Positions 10,644 through 18,089 of a DNA stretch of 64,000 bases are shown one piece after another. The notes under the pieces are model-generated. The model was not told where the DNA came from. It saw only the letters and a program-made list of their open reading frames with translations, and did not search any database. The stretch spans positions 1-64,000 of the forward strand of contig JAGOOO010000003.1 in NCBI GenBank assembly GCA_017992475.1. The letters run 5' to 3'. Positions within the stretch are counted from its first letter, which is position 1. Each line of letters starts with the position of its first letter. The position numbers and the translations under genes are program-made. This DNA is from Caldisericia bacterium (GTDB lineage Bacteria; Caldisericota; Caldisericia; JAAYUI01).

Positions 10644-11043
10644 TGTAGTACATATCAACAACTCTGCCCTTTTTGTCGGTCACTATTTCGTTCATTACCT
10701 TCATGGCTTCGACAATGCAAAGGGTGTCTCCTGGATTTACAATCTGGCCAAGGGTAATGAATGGGTCCGCACCAGGGGCAGGCGAGGCGTAATAGGTGCC
10801 AGAGAGCGGGGATTCAATGGCGAAAGTGTTTCCACCAGATGAAACCGGCTTTTTTTCTTCAACCATTTTCTGCTGTGGAATTGAGATTGGTTCAAATCTT
10901 TCCTCAAAATGCTCGTGGACACAACCCTCAAGTTCAAAGGCCACATTGATGTCTTCGTCTTCATAGCTGAGCTGTGCGACACCAAGCTCTTTTGCAAGAA
11001 CAATCAGCTGTTTTATAGATTCAATTCTCTCTTTATCAACCAT
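10588..11043 (-). CDS. accB: Biotin carboxyl carrier protein of acetyl-CoA carboxylase
   Basis: AccB carries the biotin that shuttles CO2 between biotin carboxylase and carboxyltransferase in fatty-acid synthesis. The 151-aa protein has a helical N-terminus, a Pro/Lys-rich linker (residues 50-72) and a C-terminal biotinyl domain. The domain contains SPLSGTYY and the biotinylation motif EAMKVMNEI with Lys115. Length and layout are typical. The start codon overlaps the ispF stop as TAATG, so the two genes are translationally coupled. No accC or carboxyltransferase gene is in the window. Confidence 0.93.
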   Translation of the reverse strand: MVDKERIESIKQLIVLAKELGVAQLSYEDEDINVAFELEGCVHEHFEERFEPISIPQQKMVEEKKPVSSGGNTFAIESPLSGTYYASPAPGADPFITLGQIVNPGDTLCIVEAMKVMNEIVTDKKGRVVDMYYTSGQEVDAGSPLFVLEEI

Positions 11044-11516
11044 TATTTTTCCTCCAGAAGTATAGCTGAAAGGCAGGCAATGCCTTCCTTGTTCCCCAAG
11101 GGGCCAAGACCCTTCGGGGTGGTGAATTTCAATGATATTCTATTTTGTGGGGTTTGTAAAACCCTTGCAATATTGGCGCGCATCTGTTCCCTTTTGTCAG
11201 AAAGTTTTGGGTATTGTGCAATTATTGTACAGTCCAGATTTGAAACAGTCATCCGATTTTCACCAATCAGGGGTGTCAGCCTGGCAAGCAGGGAAAGGCT
11301 TTCCACGCCCATCATATCTGGTGTGCCTACACCAAAATATGAGCCGATGTCGCCAAGGTTCAGTGCACCAAGAACCGCGTCGATAACCGAATGGCACAAA
11401 ACATCTGCATCACTGTCTCCATCGAGGCCAAATTCGCAAGGAACAATGACCCCTCCGATTACAAGAGGTTTTCCCGATTTTGTGTTGTGGACATCAAATC
11501 CAAGCCCGATCCTCAT
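11043..11516 (-). CDS. ispF: 2-C-methyl-D-erythritol 2,4-cyclodiphosphate synthase
   Basis: IspF cyclises CDP-ME 2-phosphate to MEcPP, releasing CMP. The 157-aa protein begins MRIGLGFDVH, which gives the zinc ligands Asp8 and His10. DADVLCH supplies the third zinc ligand, and DAVLGALNLGDIG and NKEGIAC are family signatures. Two normally conserved places differ. The usual HSD motif reads DSD, and the acidic residue of TTE near the C-terminus is Lys (TTPKGLG). An in-frame TTG at 11534 would add six residues, but the ATG at 11516 fits the family start. The gene lies upstream of accB with overlapping stop/start, and shares an intergenic region with the divergent gene at 11618. Confidence 0.9.
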   Translation of the reverse strand: MRIGLGFDVHNTKSGKPLVIGGVIVPCEFGLDGDSDADVLCHSVIDAVLGALNLGDIGSYFGVGTPDMMGVESLSLLARLTPLIGENRMTVSNLDCTIIAQYPKLSDKREQMRANIARVLQTPQNRISLKFTTPKGLGPLGNKEGIACLSAILLEEK

Positions 11517-11617
11517 ACAGTCTTTGACTCGCAATGTCTACTTTACGTTACCTTGCCATCAGGTGTAAACTCTTTTCAGGGTGGAGTGTCTATCCAAAGT
11601 GAAGGAGGCAGTGAAAA

Positions 11618-12079
11618 ATGCAAGATATCGATGATGTCCTTGAGGATGTTGAGAGCCATAGAATGTCGCCGGAGGAGGGTGCAAAAAGGGTAAGGGAGTT
11701 AAAAATGAGAAAACGTTGGTCAGGTGGATTATTTTTTGGCGTATACCTTGTTTTGCAAGGTCTTGCAGTGCTTTTTTACCAGCTTGGTTATTTTCCGGGG
11801 ACAGGCTCATGGTGGAACATTGTATGGCCAGTGATCCTTTTTACTGGCGGACTAAAAATGATTTTTTCAAAAGGAAGACGTGGTGGATTTTCGCTTATGG
11901 GCACTGTGCTGTGCTCTATTGGTATAGCCAGAATGATTGTCAACGCCGAAATAATAACACTTGGCCAGTGGTGGTCATGGTTCTGGCCGATTGCACTTAT
12001 AGTAGCCGGAATTGATGTTTTGTATCATTCACTGACTGGTACCATCAGGGAGGACTTTATCCATTATGGTGAATTCTGA
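11618..12079 (+). CDS. Small multi-pass membrane protein, LiaI/LiaF-like TM region
   Basis: This 153-aa protein has a charged N-terminus (about 35 residues) and four hydrophobic segments rich in Trp and Gly (GSWWNIVWPVILFTGGLKMI; WWSWFWPIALIVAGI). The pattern resembles the DUF5668/LiaF-type transmembrane domain found in envelope-stress proteins. An AAGGAGG precedes the start by nine bases. It overlaps the next gene by 14 bp, so the two are probably co-translated. The exact role is unknown. Confidence 0.7.
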   Translation: MQDIDDVLEDVESHRMSPEEGAKRVRELKMRKRWSGGLFFGVYLVLQGLAVLFYQLGYFPGTGSWWNIVWPVILFTGGLKMIFSKGRRGGFSLMGTVLCSIGIARMIVNAEIITLGQWWSWFWPIALIVAGIDVLYHSLTGTIREDFIHYGEF

Positions 12080-12398
12080 GGTCGAAAAAATACTTTTTGA
12101 ACTCTCCCAGGGTCTTATCACAAGGGAACAGGCAAAACGGGTAATTTTGGGGCTGGAAAAACGTCCAAAGCAAAATAGGATGATACATGTCATCATCAGA
12201 GACTCGAAAGGGAAAAACATAAACCTCAAGGTCCCATTCTCCATGGTGGAAACGATTTATCCCTGGATAAAGTTTGAAGTAAGTGGGGTAAATGTCAGAG
12301 AGGTCCTGGAAGAAGCAATCCTGGATGAAAACTTTGTGGGCGAGGTTGTAAACATCGAAGGTGACTTTGGGGAGACTTGCACAGTCAGGATAGTATAA
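12066..12398 (+). CDS. SHOCT-like small protein
   Basis: This 110-aa protein begins with a short helical hairpin (EVEKILFELSQGLITREQA) typical of SHOCT-like oligomerisation modules. It continues with a beta-rich segment (IHVIIRDSKGKNINLKVPF) and a helical/beta tail. Such proteins often accompany LiaF-like or DUF4097 membrane proteins, matching the neighbour it overlaps by 14 bp. The gene ends 49 bp before tRNA-Ser. Confidence 0.6.
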   Translation: MVNSEVEKILFELSQGLITREQAKRVILGLEKRPKQNRMIHVIIRDSKGKNINLKVPFSMVETIYPWIKFEVSGVNVREVLEEAILDENFVGEVVNIEGDFGETCTVRIV

Positions 12399-12447
12399 GA
12401 TTTGACTTGACACCGACAGGGCAAATCCGGATAATTTTGCCCTGTCA

Positions 12448-12539
12448 GGAGAGTTGGCTGAGCGGTCGAAAGCACCCGCCTGGAGAGCGGGTAACTGGGT
12501 CAAACTGGTTCGGGGGTTCGAATCCCTCACTCTCCGCCA
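12448..12539 (+). tRNA. tRNA-Ser (anticodon GGA)
   Basis: The acceptor stem GGAGAGT pairs with ACTCTCC, followed by discriminator G and an encoded CCA. The anticodon loop CTGGAGA sits in a CCCGC/GCGGG stem, so the anticodon is GGA. The T-arm holds GTTCGAATC. A class II long variable arm (ACTGG...CTGGT) confirms serine identity. The 92-nt length is normal. The gene marks the left edge of the AT-rich restriction-modification cassette. Confidence 0.97.
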
Positions 12540-12570
12540 GTTGGCAATATCTTTGTTGGTCCATCCTCTG

Positions 12571-12608
12571 TGAGGGCTCGCTAAAAGCGAGCTCCCCTCA
12601 TTTTTAAT
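12571..12608 (+). terminator. Terminator behind tRNA-Ser
   Basis: The stem CTCGCT/AGCGAG with an AAA loop is extended by TGAGGG/CCCTCA across a small bulge and followed by CATTTTTAATTT. It separates the tRNA from the downstream cassette. Confidence 0.8.
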
Positions 12609-12637
12609 TTGACTGATTTCATAAATAGTACTATCAT
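12609..12637 (+). promoter_or_regulatory. Promoter of the restriction-modification operon
   Basis: TTGACT, a 17-base spacer and TATCAT lie immediately behind the tRNA terminator. The ATG at 12650 is only 12 bases after the -10 box. GAAGG lies in that interval, so the leader is very short. Confidence 0.65.
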
Positions 12638-12649
12638 GTTTAGAAGGCT

Positions 12650-12856
12650 ATGAGAAATCAAAACAATAATGAAAATAAGATAAAACAATTTAGAAATAAG
12701 CAGGGCTTAACGCAGGACGAATTGGTGAGAAAATCCGATCTTCCCTATACAACGCTGACTAAAATTGAAGGTAACGCAATAACAAAGCCGACTATTCAGA
12801 CAGTCACAAAAATCGCAAGTGGGTTTGGGGTTAAGATTGACGAATTAATGAAATAA
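12650..12856 (+). CDS. XRE-family HTH regulator, likely controller protein of the R-M system
   Basis: This 68-aa protein consists almost entirely of one Cro/C1-type helix-turn-helix. FRNKQGLTQDELVRKSDL is the first helix pair, and YTTLTKIEGNAI the recognition helix. Its size and its position first in a controller-methylase-nuclease order are typical of C proteins, which delay nuclease expression until DNA is protected. Only two bases separate it from the methylase gene. Base composition is clearly more AT-rich than in surrounding genes. Confidence 0.8.
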   Translation: MRNQNNNENKIKQFRNKQGLTQDELVRKSDLPYTTLTKIEGNAITKPTIQTVTKIASGFGVKIDELMK

Positions 12857-12858
12857 AT

Positions 12859-13869
12859 ATGGAAGTAAAATCTAAAAATCGAGCATCAAGAAACAGAACA
12901 ATAACACTAGACAATAGTGAAATTTCTCGTTTGAAAAAGAAACTTATCAAACTAGACAATCCTGTTTCTGTTTCGGATATTGAAAACAAAACAATCAATC
13001 AAGATGTTTTCCAGGTTTTGGATTTATTACCGGATAAGTTTGTTGATTTAGTTTTCGTTGACCCTCCATATAACCTAAACAAAACTTTTAATCTAAAGGA
13101 TTTTAAGGCTATGGAATCTGAAAAATACCAGGAGTGGTTAGATTCCTGGGTTCAAAAAATAATTCGTTTATTGAAACCCCACGCCTCGGTTTATATCTGT
13201 GGGGATTGGAAATCGTCGGGTGCAATTTTCAATGTAGCAAAAAAATATTTTCAAATTCAAAATAGAATTACTTTTGAAAGAGAAAAGGGACGAGGGGCAA
13301 AATCCAATTGGAAAAATTGTTCAGAGGATATTTGGTTTTGTACTCTTTCCGACAAGTACAATTTTGATGTCGAAGCGGTAAAAATGAAAAGAAAAGTTAT
13401 TGCCCCTTACAAAGATGAAAATGGAAATCCGAAGGATTGGGAGAAAACAGAAAACGGAAATTATCGAATAACCCATCCGTCTAATGTCTGGATCGACATA
13501 ACGATCCCATTTTGGTCAATGACAGAAAACACAGACCACCCTACACAAAAGCCAGAGAAGCTAGTCGCAAAAGTTATATTAGCCAGCTCAAAACCGAACG
13601 ATATAGTTTTTGATCCTTTTCTCGGCTCAGGCACGACATCCGTTGTTGCTAAAAAATTAGGGCGAAGGTATATTGGAATTGATATAGATGAATTATATTG
13701 TTGTCTAGCCGAAAAACGGCTTGAAATGGCAGAAAATGATAAAACGATTCAAGGTTATTCTGATGGTATTTTTTGGGAAAGAAACACATTGAATGAACAA
13801 ACGAACGGAAAAAACGGACAACACAAAAAATTGGATAACCAAAATTTATTTTTTGATAAATTATTATAA
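12859..13869 (+). CDS. DNA adenine/N4-cytosine methyltransferase, beta-class type II
   Basis: This 336-aa protein transfers a methyl group from SAM to DNA to protect it against the partner nuclease. Motif IV (DPPYN, residues 68-72) comes before motif I (FDPFLGSGTT, 251-260), the beta-class order. DPPYN predicts adenine-N6 methylation. TDHPTQKPEKL and GRRYIGIDID are also family features. From memory, CGDWKSS and REKGRGAK resemble HindIII-type methylases, but the target site cannot be read from the sequence. It lies two bases after the HTH gene and two bases before the nuclease gene. It is AT-rich, which suggests horizontal transfer with the whole cassette. Confidence 0.92.
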   Translation: MEVKSKNRASRNRTITLDNSEISRLKKKLIKLDNPVSVSDIENKTINQDVFQVLDLLPDKFVDLVFVDPPYNLNKTFNLKDFKAMESEKYQEWLDSWVQKIIRLLKPHASVYICGDWKSSGAIFNVAKKYFQIQNRITFEREKGRGAKSNWKNCSEDIWFCTLSDKYNFDVEAVKMKRKVIAPYKDENGNPKDWEKTENGNYRITHPSNVWIDITIPFWSMTENTDHPTQKPEKLVAKVILASSKPNDIVFDPFLGSGTTSVVAKKLGRRYIGIDIDELYCCLAEKRLEMAENDKTIQGYSDGIFWERNTLNEQTNGKNGQHKKLDNQNLFFDKLL

Positions 13870-13871
13870 TT

Positions 13872-14531
13872 ATGAAAAGCAAAATATTTTACACAGACGA
13901 ATACAAGAAATTAGAAAAGAAAATTTTAGATTTTCTTAATTCGCAAACCGACTTTTTGTCGCCTCGCACGATCAATAGCCCGCGTGCTGTTGGCGACGCA
14001 ATTCAAGATTTATTGGCAGATAACTTTGACAAAATTTTGGGCGATTTAAGTTCAAACTATTCCTCTGATTTTGCCCGTAGAGCAATGGCAGATTTAGCTT
14101 TCAATGATAAAGACGGAAATTATTATGTTGTTGATGTAAAAACGCATAGATTGGATTCAAGTTTTAATATGCCAAATCTCACTTCTGTTGAAAGACTGGC
14201 GAGGTTCTACGAAGACGACAAAAATTATTTTGTGGTACTAAAAACCGATTATAAAGTTCAAGATATCAAAATAATTATAGACAAAGTAAATTTTATTCCT
14301 ATTGAATTTTTGGGCTGGGGTTGTTTAACACTTGGCGCTCTTGGTTGGGGACAAATACAAATAGCTAATTCAAACAATGTTAGCGTTATCGCAAAAAATA
14401 GCAGGAAAAAGTGGATGCTTGAACTATGCAATTCTCTTTTTGAATTTTATCCGAGAGAGATTGAAAAAATAAACGACAGGATTTCTTATTTCGAGCGTGT
14501 TAGGAAATATTGGGAAAATAAAAAGGATTAG
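13872..14531 (+). CDS. Probable type II restriction endonuclease (PD-(D/E)xK)
   Basis: This 219-aa protein is encoded directly behind the methylase. It contains a recognisable nuclease core, Asp74 in MADLAF and Asp88-Val-Lys90 in YVVDVKTHR, with the acidic residue and DxK spaced as in PD-(D/E)xK enzymes. The stretch after it (PNLTSVERLA) is reminiscent of the HincII-like arrangement, but that likeness is weak and the recognition sequence is unknown. No other nuclease candidate exists in the cassette, so the operon context carries much of the call. AT-rich like its partners. Confidence 0.75.
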   Translation: MKSKIFYTDEYKKLEKKILDFLNSQTDFLSPRTINSPRAVGDAIQDLLADNFDKILGDLSSNYSSDFARRAMADLAFNDKDGNYYVVDVKTHRLDSSFNMPNLTSVERLARFYEDDKNYFVVLKTDYKVQDIKIIIDKVNFIPIEFLGWGCLTLGALGWGQIQIANSNNVSVIAKNSRKKWMLELCNSLFEFYPREIEKINDRISYFERVRKYWENKKD

Positions 14532-14844
14532 AAAAAACTTGCCACCGAGTTGAGCGAAGCTCAGAGTTCCCCTAAGAGCGGAACGAAAAACTTGAAATCG
14601 TCCTTTCCGCTCCGGTTTAAAGCGAGACAGGCGGAATCCCCTCGAACCCTCCCTCCCTTCCACCAGTTTCGTCTTGTCTGCCCAACAAATGGGAAGTGGA
14701 AGTGTAAATACAAACTACCAAAAAGCCTGAAAAAATGTTTGCTAATCATTTACGCTTGACAACCTCTATGGTACCTTGCTACTTTACAACCATGAGCCCG
14801 ACAGGGCCTAAACAATTTCAAAAGAAAGGGGCTTAGTAAAGGCC
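14532..14844. other. Non-coding right flank of the R-M cassette
   Basis: These 313 bases hold no convincing gene. Both short open frames here lack ribosome-binding sites and family-like sequence. The left two-thirds changes abruptly from the AT-rich cassette to a GC-richer stretch with C-runs (about 14640-14665). The right third contains a possible promoter at 14756-14785 and a GCCCGACAGGGC hairpin before the next gene. No clear direct repeat of the tRNA 3' end was found, only a poor match. Confidence 0.6.
14756..14785 (+). promoter_or_regulatory. Possible promoter of the CCPRFDP-family gene
   Basis: A perfect TTGACA is followed after 18 bases by TACTTT (or after 17 by CTACTT). The -10 match is modest. 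It lies about 60 bases before the ATG at 14845, which has AAAGG nearby. Confidence 0.45.
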
Positions 14845-15336
14845 ATGAACGATAACAATAAAAATATTGAAGAAACCGGGTGTTGCCCGAGATTTGACCC
14901 CACACCATGGGACAACAAGGGGTTTGACTGGAAGGATAAAAAGTTTATAAAAGACAAGGTGTTCACGATGTTTTATGCGCCTGTCAATTTTGGTCAGGTG
15001 ATGCGCCGGATAACCAAAAAAGTGGCAGATGCCAAAGGGCAGATGCCTGATTGGTTGTGCCTTTCTGACCACACCTCAAAATGGAATATGGACGTGTATC
15101 TAGCTGTGGACAAAGAAATCCCTGGGGCTGAAAACATTACCCTGAGCGGAAAGTATTTGAGCAGGGTTTACGAGGGAGATTTCAAAGACACTGGAAAATG
15201 GTGCAAGGATTTTGAGGATTACGTCAAAGGCAAAGGGCAGGAAGTCAAAAAATGGTATATGTGGTACACAACTTGCCCCAAATGCGCCAAGGTTTATGGC
15301 AAAAATTATGTGGTTATTGTTGGGAAAATAGCATAG
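14845..15336 (+). CDS. Conserved uncharacterised protein with CCPRFDP and CPKCAK motifs
   Basis: This 163-aa soluble protein resembles a widespread uncharacterised family, sometimes labelled hydrolase, that I recognise by TGCCPRFDPTPWD near the N-terminus and WYTTCPKCAKVYGKNYVV near the C-terminus. The core has an aromatic-rich alpha/beta look and could be a GyrI-like ligand-binding fold, but I cannot prove that. Four cysteines in two pairs might bind metal or be redox active. It is monocistronic, with its own likely promoter and a terminator behind it. Confidence 0.6.
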   Translation: MNDNNKNIEETGCCPRFDPTPWDNKGFDWKDKKFIKDKVFTMFYAPVNFGQVMRRITKKVADAKGQMPDWLCLSDHTSKWNMDVYLAVDKEIPGAENITLSGKYLSRVYEGDFKDTGKWCKDFEDYVKGKGQEVKKWYMWYTTCPKCAKVYGKNYVVIVGKIA

Positions 15337-15388
15337 ATTTGTTGCCAAATTAAAACGCAATTTTAGGCCAAACCAAAAATTTTGAAAT

Positions 15389-15433
15389 ACTCCAATCTGG
15401 GGTCAAATGGCCTTATAGATCGGAGTTTTTTTG
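15389..15433 (+). terminator. Probable terminator
   Basis: ACTCC pairs with GGAGT, and ATC with GAT across one mismatch, enclosing a loop of about 20 bases. TTTTTTTG follows. The loop is long, so strength is uncertain. Confidence 0.5.
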
Positions 15434-15522
15434 TATAAAATCTGTCTAAATTGTTGCAGATGCTTGTTGCTATGGCGATTTCATTTATCGTGCAGTGTTG
15501 GAATTTGGAAAGGCAATGAAAA

Positions 15523-16176
15523 ATGAAGGGTTTGTTTTTGCATGGCGTAAACTGTACGTCCAGGATCTGGTCGCAGATGCAGAATCACCTTGCTGGCATT
15601 GACGCTGATTATGTGGAATACCCCCATGCGGTCACTGCTGCTGCAAACTGTGTTTCGGACATTGCAAAGTGGGTTTTTGGTGAGTGTGGGAGCAATCATT
15701 ATGATTTTGTGGTTGGCCACAGCATGGGCGGCATTATCGCACTGGAGCTTGCGGCAAAATTCAACTTGGCATTTCGCCAGATAATACTTGTTGATTGCAG
15801 TCTCAGGCCTGCAAACATGTTTTATCGCAATCTGATGACAGAAGGGCATATGGAAGAATACGGCAACAAGGTCATACAGATGATGCAGGAAGAGTCACCA
15901 TATTACCAAGATGAACTAAAGCAGTCACTGAAAGAAGGGTTTGACTATACGCAATATCTCAAGGTATTGAATCAGAATGTCTACGCAATCTATGGAGATC
16001 GGGGGCAGAAAAATTATCCAGGCAGAATCGATGATTTGTGCCTTGATGAGGAAACATTGGGAAGGATCAAATTGTTGTTTGTTGAAAATGCCTGCCATAT
16101 GCCAATGATAGAGAACCCGTCAGCGCTGGCATTCATGATTTTGGATATTGTCTATGGCAGGCCGGTTTTGGAATAG
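15523..16176 (+). CDS. Alpha/beta-hydrolase fold protein
   Basis: This 217-aa protein has the classic alpha/beta-hydrolase features: an oxyanion-hole region near the start (FLHGVN), nucleophile elbow GHSMGG with Ser67, YGDRG as the likely acid strand and NACHMPMIENP carrying the catalytic His. The substrate cannot be told. The lid region is short. The start has GGAAAGG nine bases upstream. Ten bases separate its stop from the next ATG, so the two genes are probably one operon. Confidence 0.85.
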   Translation: MKGLFLHGVNCTSRIWSQMQNHLAGIDADYVEYPHAVTAAANCVSDIAKWVFGECGSNHYDFVVGHSMGGIIALELAAKFNLAFRQIILVDCSLRPANMFYRNLMTEGHMEEYGNKVIQMMQEESPYYQDELKQSLKEGFDYTQYLKVLNQNVYAIYGDRGQKNYPGRIDDLCLDEETLGRIKLLFVENACHMPMIENPSALAFMILDIVYGRPVLE

Positions 16177-16186
16177 AGGAGATAAA

Positions 16187-16867
16187 ATGAGGATCAGTTT
16201 TGAAGAAAACGAAAAAGATGTGATATTTCTGATAGGTGATTTTGATGAGAAGTATGTTCCAGTTTTCAAATCATGCTTCTGGCAGGAGGAAAATGGCTCA
16301 TATTTCAAAAGTTTTCCAAAGGACTCAAAATACATTGACAATGCCAAGGAAAATTTCAGACTCCACTCAAAAGAGATGTTTGACCAGCTTGGCTATTTTT
16401 CAGAATGCAAATGGGAAGAGGCGTTGTATGATTTTGCGCTCAGAATGAAAGAAAACATGATTGACTGGTGGCTCACAGGGAGCTGTGCCGCTTGCATAAG
16501 GGGGATTGCACTAAAACCGCATGATGTTGATGCCATGTTTGGTTCAAAAGATTTGGACCGTATTACTGATGTGTTTCCAGACAAGATCATTCATCCCATT
16601 CTCAACACAAACGGCTGGGTGACCAGGAATTTTGGTGTTCTGTTCTGGCACGCAAGAATTGATCTTGCATCTGACCCTGTGGCCGAACTGGACAAACCGG
16701 AGCCGATTGATTGTGGCCCATACGCAAGGAGACATCTGGAAACCATAAGATGGCGTGGCCTGGACATCAAAGTGCCACCAATTGAGCTGACCCTGGCCGC
16801 AAACAAGAGAAGAAAGAGATTTGAAAGAGCAAAACTGATCGAGGATTTTTTGAGATCCAAAGAGTGA
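16187..16867 (+). CDS. Nucleotidyltransferase-superfamily protein
   Basis: This 226-aa protein starts at the ATG directly behind GAGGAG. Its centre carries WWLTGSCAACIRGIALKPHDVDAMF, the G-S...DxD pattern of the polymerase-beta-like nucleotidyltransferase fold, as in aminoglycoside adenylyltransferases. An Asp further on (RIDLAS) could be the third metal ligand. The first 80 residues are not recognised. The C-terminal PPIELTLAANKRRKR resembles minimal nucleotidyltransferase partners. It follows the alpha/beta hydrolase by ten bases. The substrate is unknown. Confidence 0.65.
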   Translation: MRISFEENEKDVIFLIGDFDEKYVPVFKSCFWQEENGSYFKSFPKDSKYIDNAKENFRLHSKEMFDQLGYFSECKWEEALYDFALRMKENMIDWWLTGSCAACIRGIALKPHDVDAMFGSKDLDRITDVFPDKIIHPILNTNGWVTRNFGVLFWHARIDLASDPVAELDKPEPIDCGPYARRHLETIRWRGLDIKVPPIELTLAANKRRKRFERAKLIEDFLRSKE

Positions 16868-16893
16868 TTTCCATTCAGCTTGACATCACTTGC

Positions 16894-16915
16894 TGACAAC
16901 TGTAAGTTGTTGTCA
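16894..16915. promoter_or_regulatory. Inverted repeat before the cysteine-rich protein gene
   Basis: TGACAAC and GTTGTCA form a perfect 7-bp inverted repeat around an 8-base spacer. AAAGGAG and the ATG at 16927 follow directly. It could be an operator or a leader hairpin next to the ribosome-binding site. Confidence 0.4.
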
Positions 16916-16926
16916 AAGGAGCCATA

Positions 16927-17892
16927 ATGGAAGAAAACATTTTGAGAGAAAAGCTTTCCAGGAGGGGTTTTGATGAAAACAGGATTGAGCAGGCGCTTGA
17001 AACAATCGCCAGTTTTGAGAAGTATCTCAAAGCAGCAGCTTTAGACCCTTCGGACAAAAAGCCCCTTGTTGATTATTGTTCGAAGCTGATCAGGCAAAAT
17101 AAAAACAACTGGTACAATATCTTTGCCCTTGCAGTCTACGGCAAGTCGATCGGGTGCGAAAACCTGACTATAAATGCGCTTGAGTTGTTGGATGGCTCGG
17201 AGGCCCTGTGGAACCTGAGGGACAAACTTGACGAGGCTTTTGGTGAGATCGTGGCTTCAAAATACTACGAGGGTGTCAGGTTCCCTGAGCTTGGCGAGCC
17301 AAACGAGATCAGGCCTGAAGCAATGGGGGCTGTCATTGGCAGGGTGGGATCGGACCTCGGCCAGGAAAAAACAGCTTCCCTGATTGGCGGGTGCCTTAGA
17401 AATATTAAAGATTCGTGGTATGAGGAAGATGTGAAGCTTTTTGAGGAGTGCGGGAAAGATATTGACAAATTCATCAAGACAAGAGGAGATCGGTTTCTTT
17501 CCGAGCTCGAAACGCTCAAAAATGAGGGGAATCTCTATTTTACCCAGCCAATCACCGATGAGGTCATCGAATTTGTGAAATCAAACCCTGAAATCCATTA
17601 TGGTGTGAGGGCCGGAAATATTTTTTATGACACAAAAATTCCGCACCAGGCCGCAAAAATGCTTTCAGAAAGTGACCCGGTCAAAAGACGCTACCACTAT
17701 TGCCACTGCCCGTGGGTCAAGGAGTCGCTTGCCAATGGGAAATCGCCTGTTCCGCCGGTGTTTTGCAATTGCAGTGCGGGGTTCCACAAGAGGATGTGGG
17801 AAGTTGTCCTTGGAAAACCAGTCAAATGCGAAGTTCTTGAATCAGTCCTGAAGGGTGACGACAGGTGCAGGTTCAAAATTGATCTGGGCTGA
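16927..17892 (+). CDS. Cysteine-rich C-terminal domain protein (V4R/DUF6144-like)
   Basis: This 321-aa protein has a helical N-terminal half of no clear family. Its C-terminal ~90 residues include RRYHYCHCPWVKESL, PPVFCNCSAGFHKRMWEV and KGDDRCRFKI. The C-terminal cysteines and the GDDRCRF ending resemble V4R-like or L-2-amino-thiazoline-4-carboxylate-hydrolase-like domains, which bind small hydrophobic ligands or metals. The ribosome-binding site AAAGGAG is strong. I do not assign a function. Confidence 0.55.
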   Translation: MEENILREKLSRRGFDENRIEQALETIASFEKYLKAAALDPSDKKPLVDYCSKLIRQNKNNWYNIFALAVYGKSIGCENLTINALELLDGSEALWNLRDKLDEAFGEIVASKYYEGVRFPELGEPNEIRPEAMGAVIGRVGSDLGQEKTASLIGGCLRNIKDSWYEEDVKLFEECGKDIDKFIKTRGDRFLSELETLKNEGNLYFTQPITDEVIEFVKSNPEIHYGVRAGNIFYDTKIPHQAAKMLSESDPVKRRYHYCHCPWVKESLANGKSPVPPVFCNCSAGFHKRMWEVVLGKPVKCEVLESVLKGDDRCRFKIDLG

Positions 17893-18089
17893 TTCGCTTT
17901 TTTCTGGCGTTCATTTTTGATTGAAGCAAAATTGCATAGGGCCTGCTGCTTTTTTCTGTTGTCTTTGAAAAAGTCTCCAAAGACTGTTTGTCTTTGTTGC
18001 CACAAAAAAGGAAAAATCAAAAAATATCTGGTTCTGGAGATGTTGCGCACCGTGCTCAAAAGGGCTAATAATTGGAGTGAGGCAAAAAG

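Noticed and set aside
14642-14665. Possible attachment-site repeat of the tRNA-Ser 3' end
   Set aside because: TCGAACCCTCCCTCCC resembles the tRNA end only with several gaps and mismatches, so chance is as likely.
14550-14759. 69-codon open frame behind the nuclease gene
   Set aside because: No ribosome-binding site, Lys/Pro-rich low-complexity translation, and an overlapping frame on the other strand of equal length.
17961-17984. GTCTTTG/CAAAGAC inverted repeat as a terminator
   Set aside because: No T-run follows and the arms are short.
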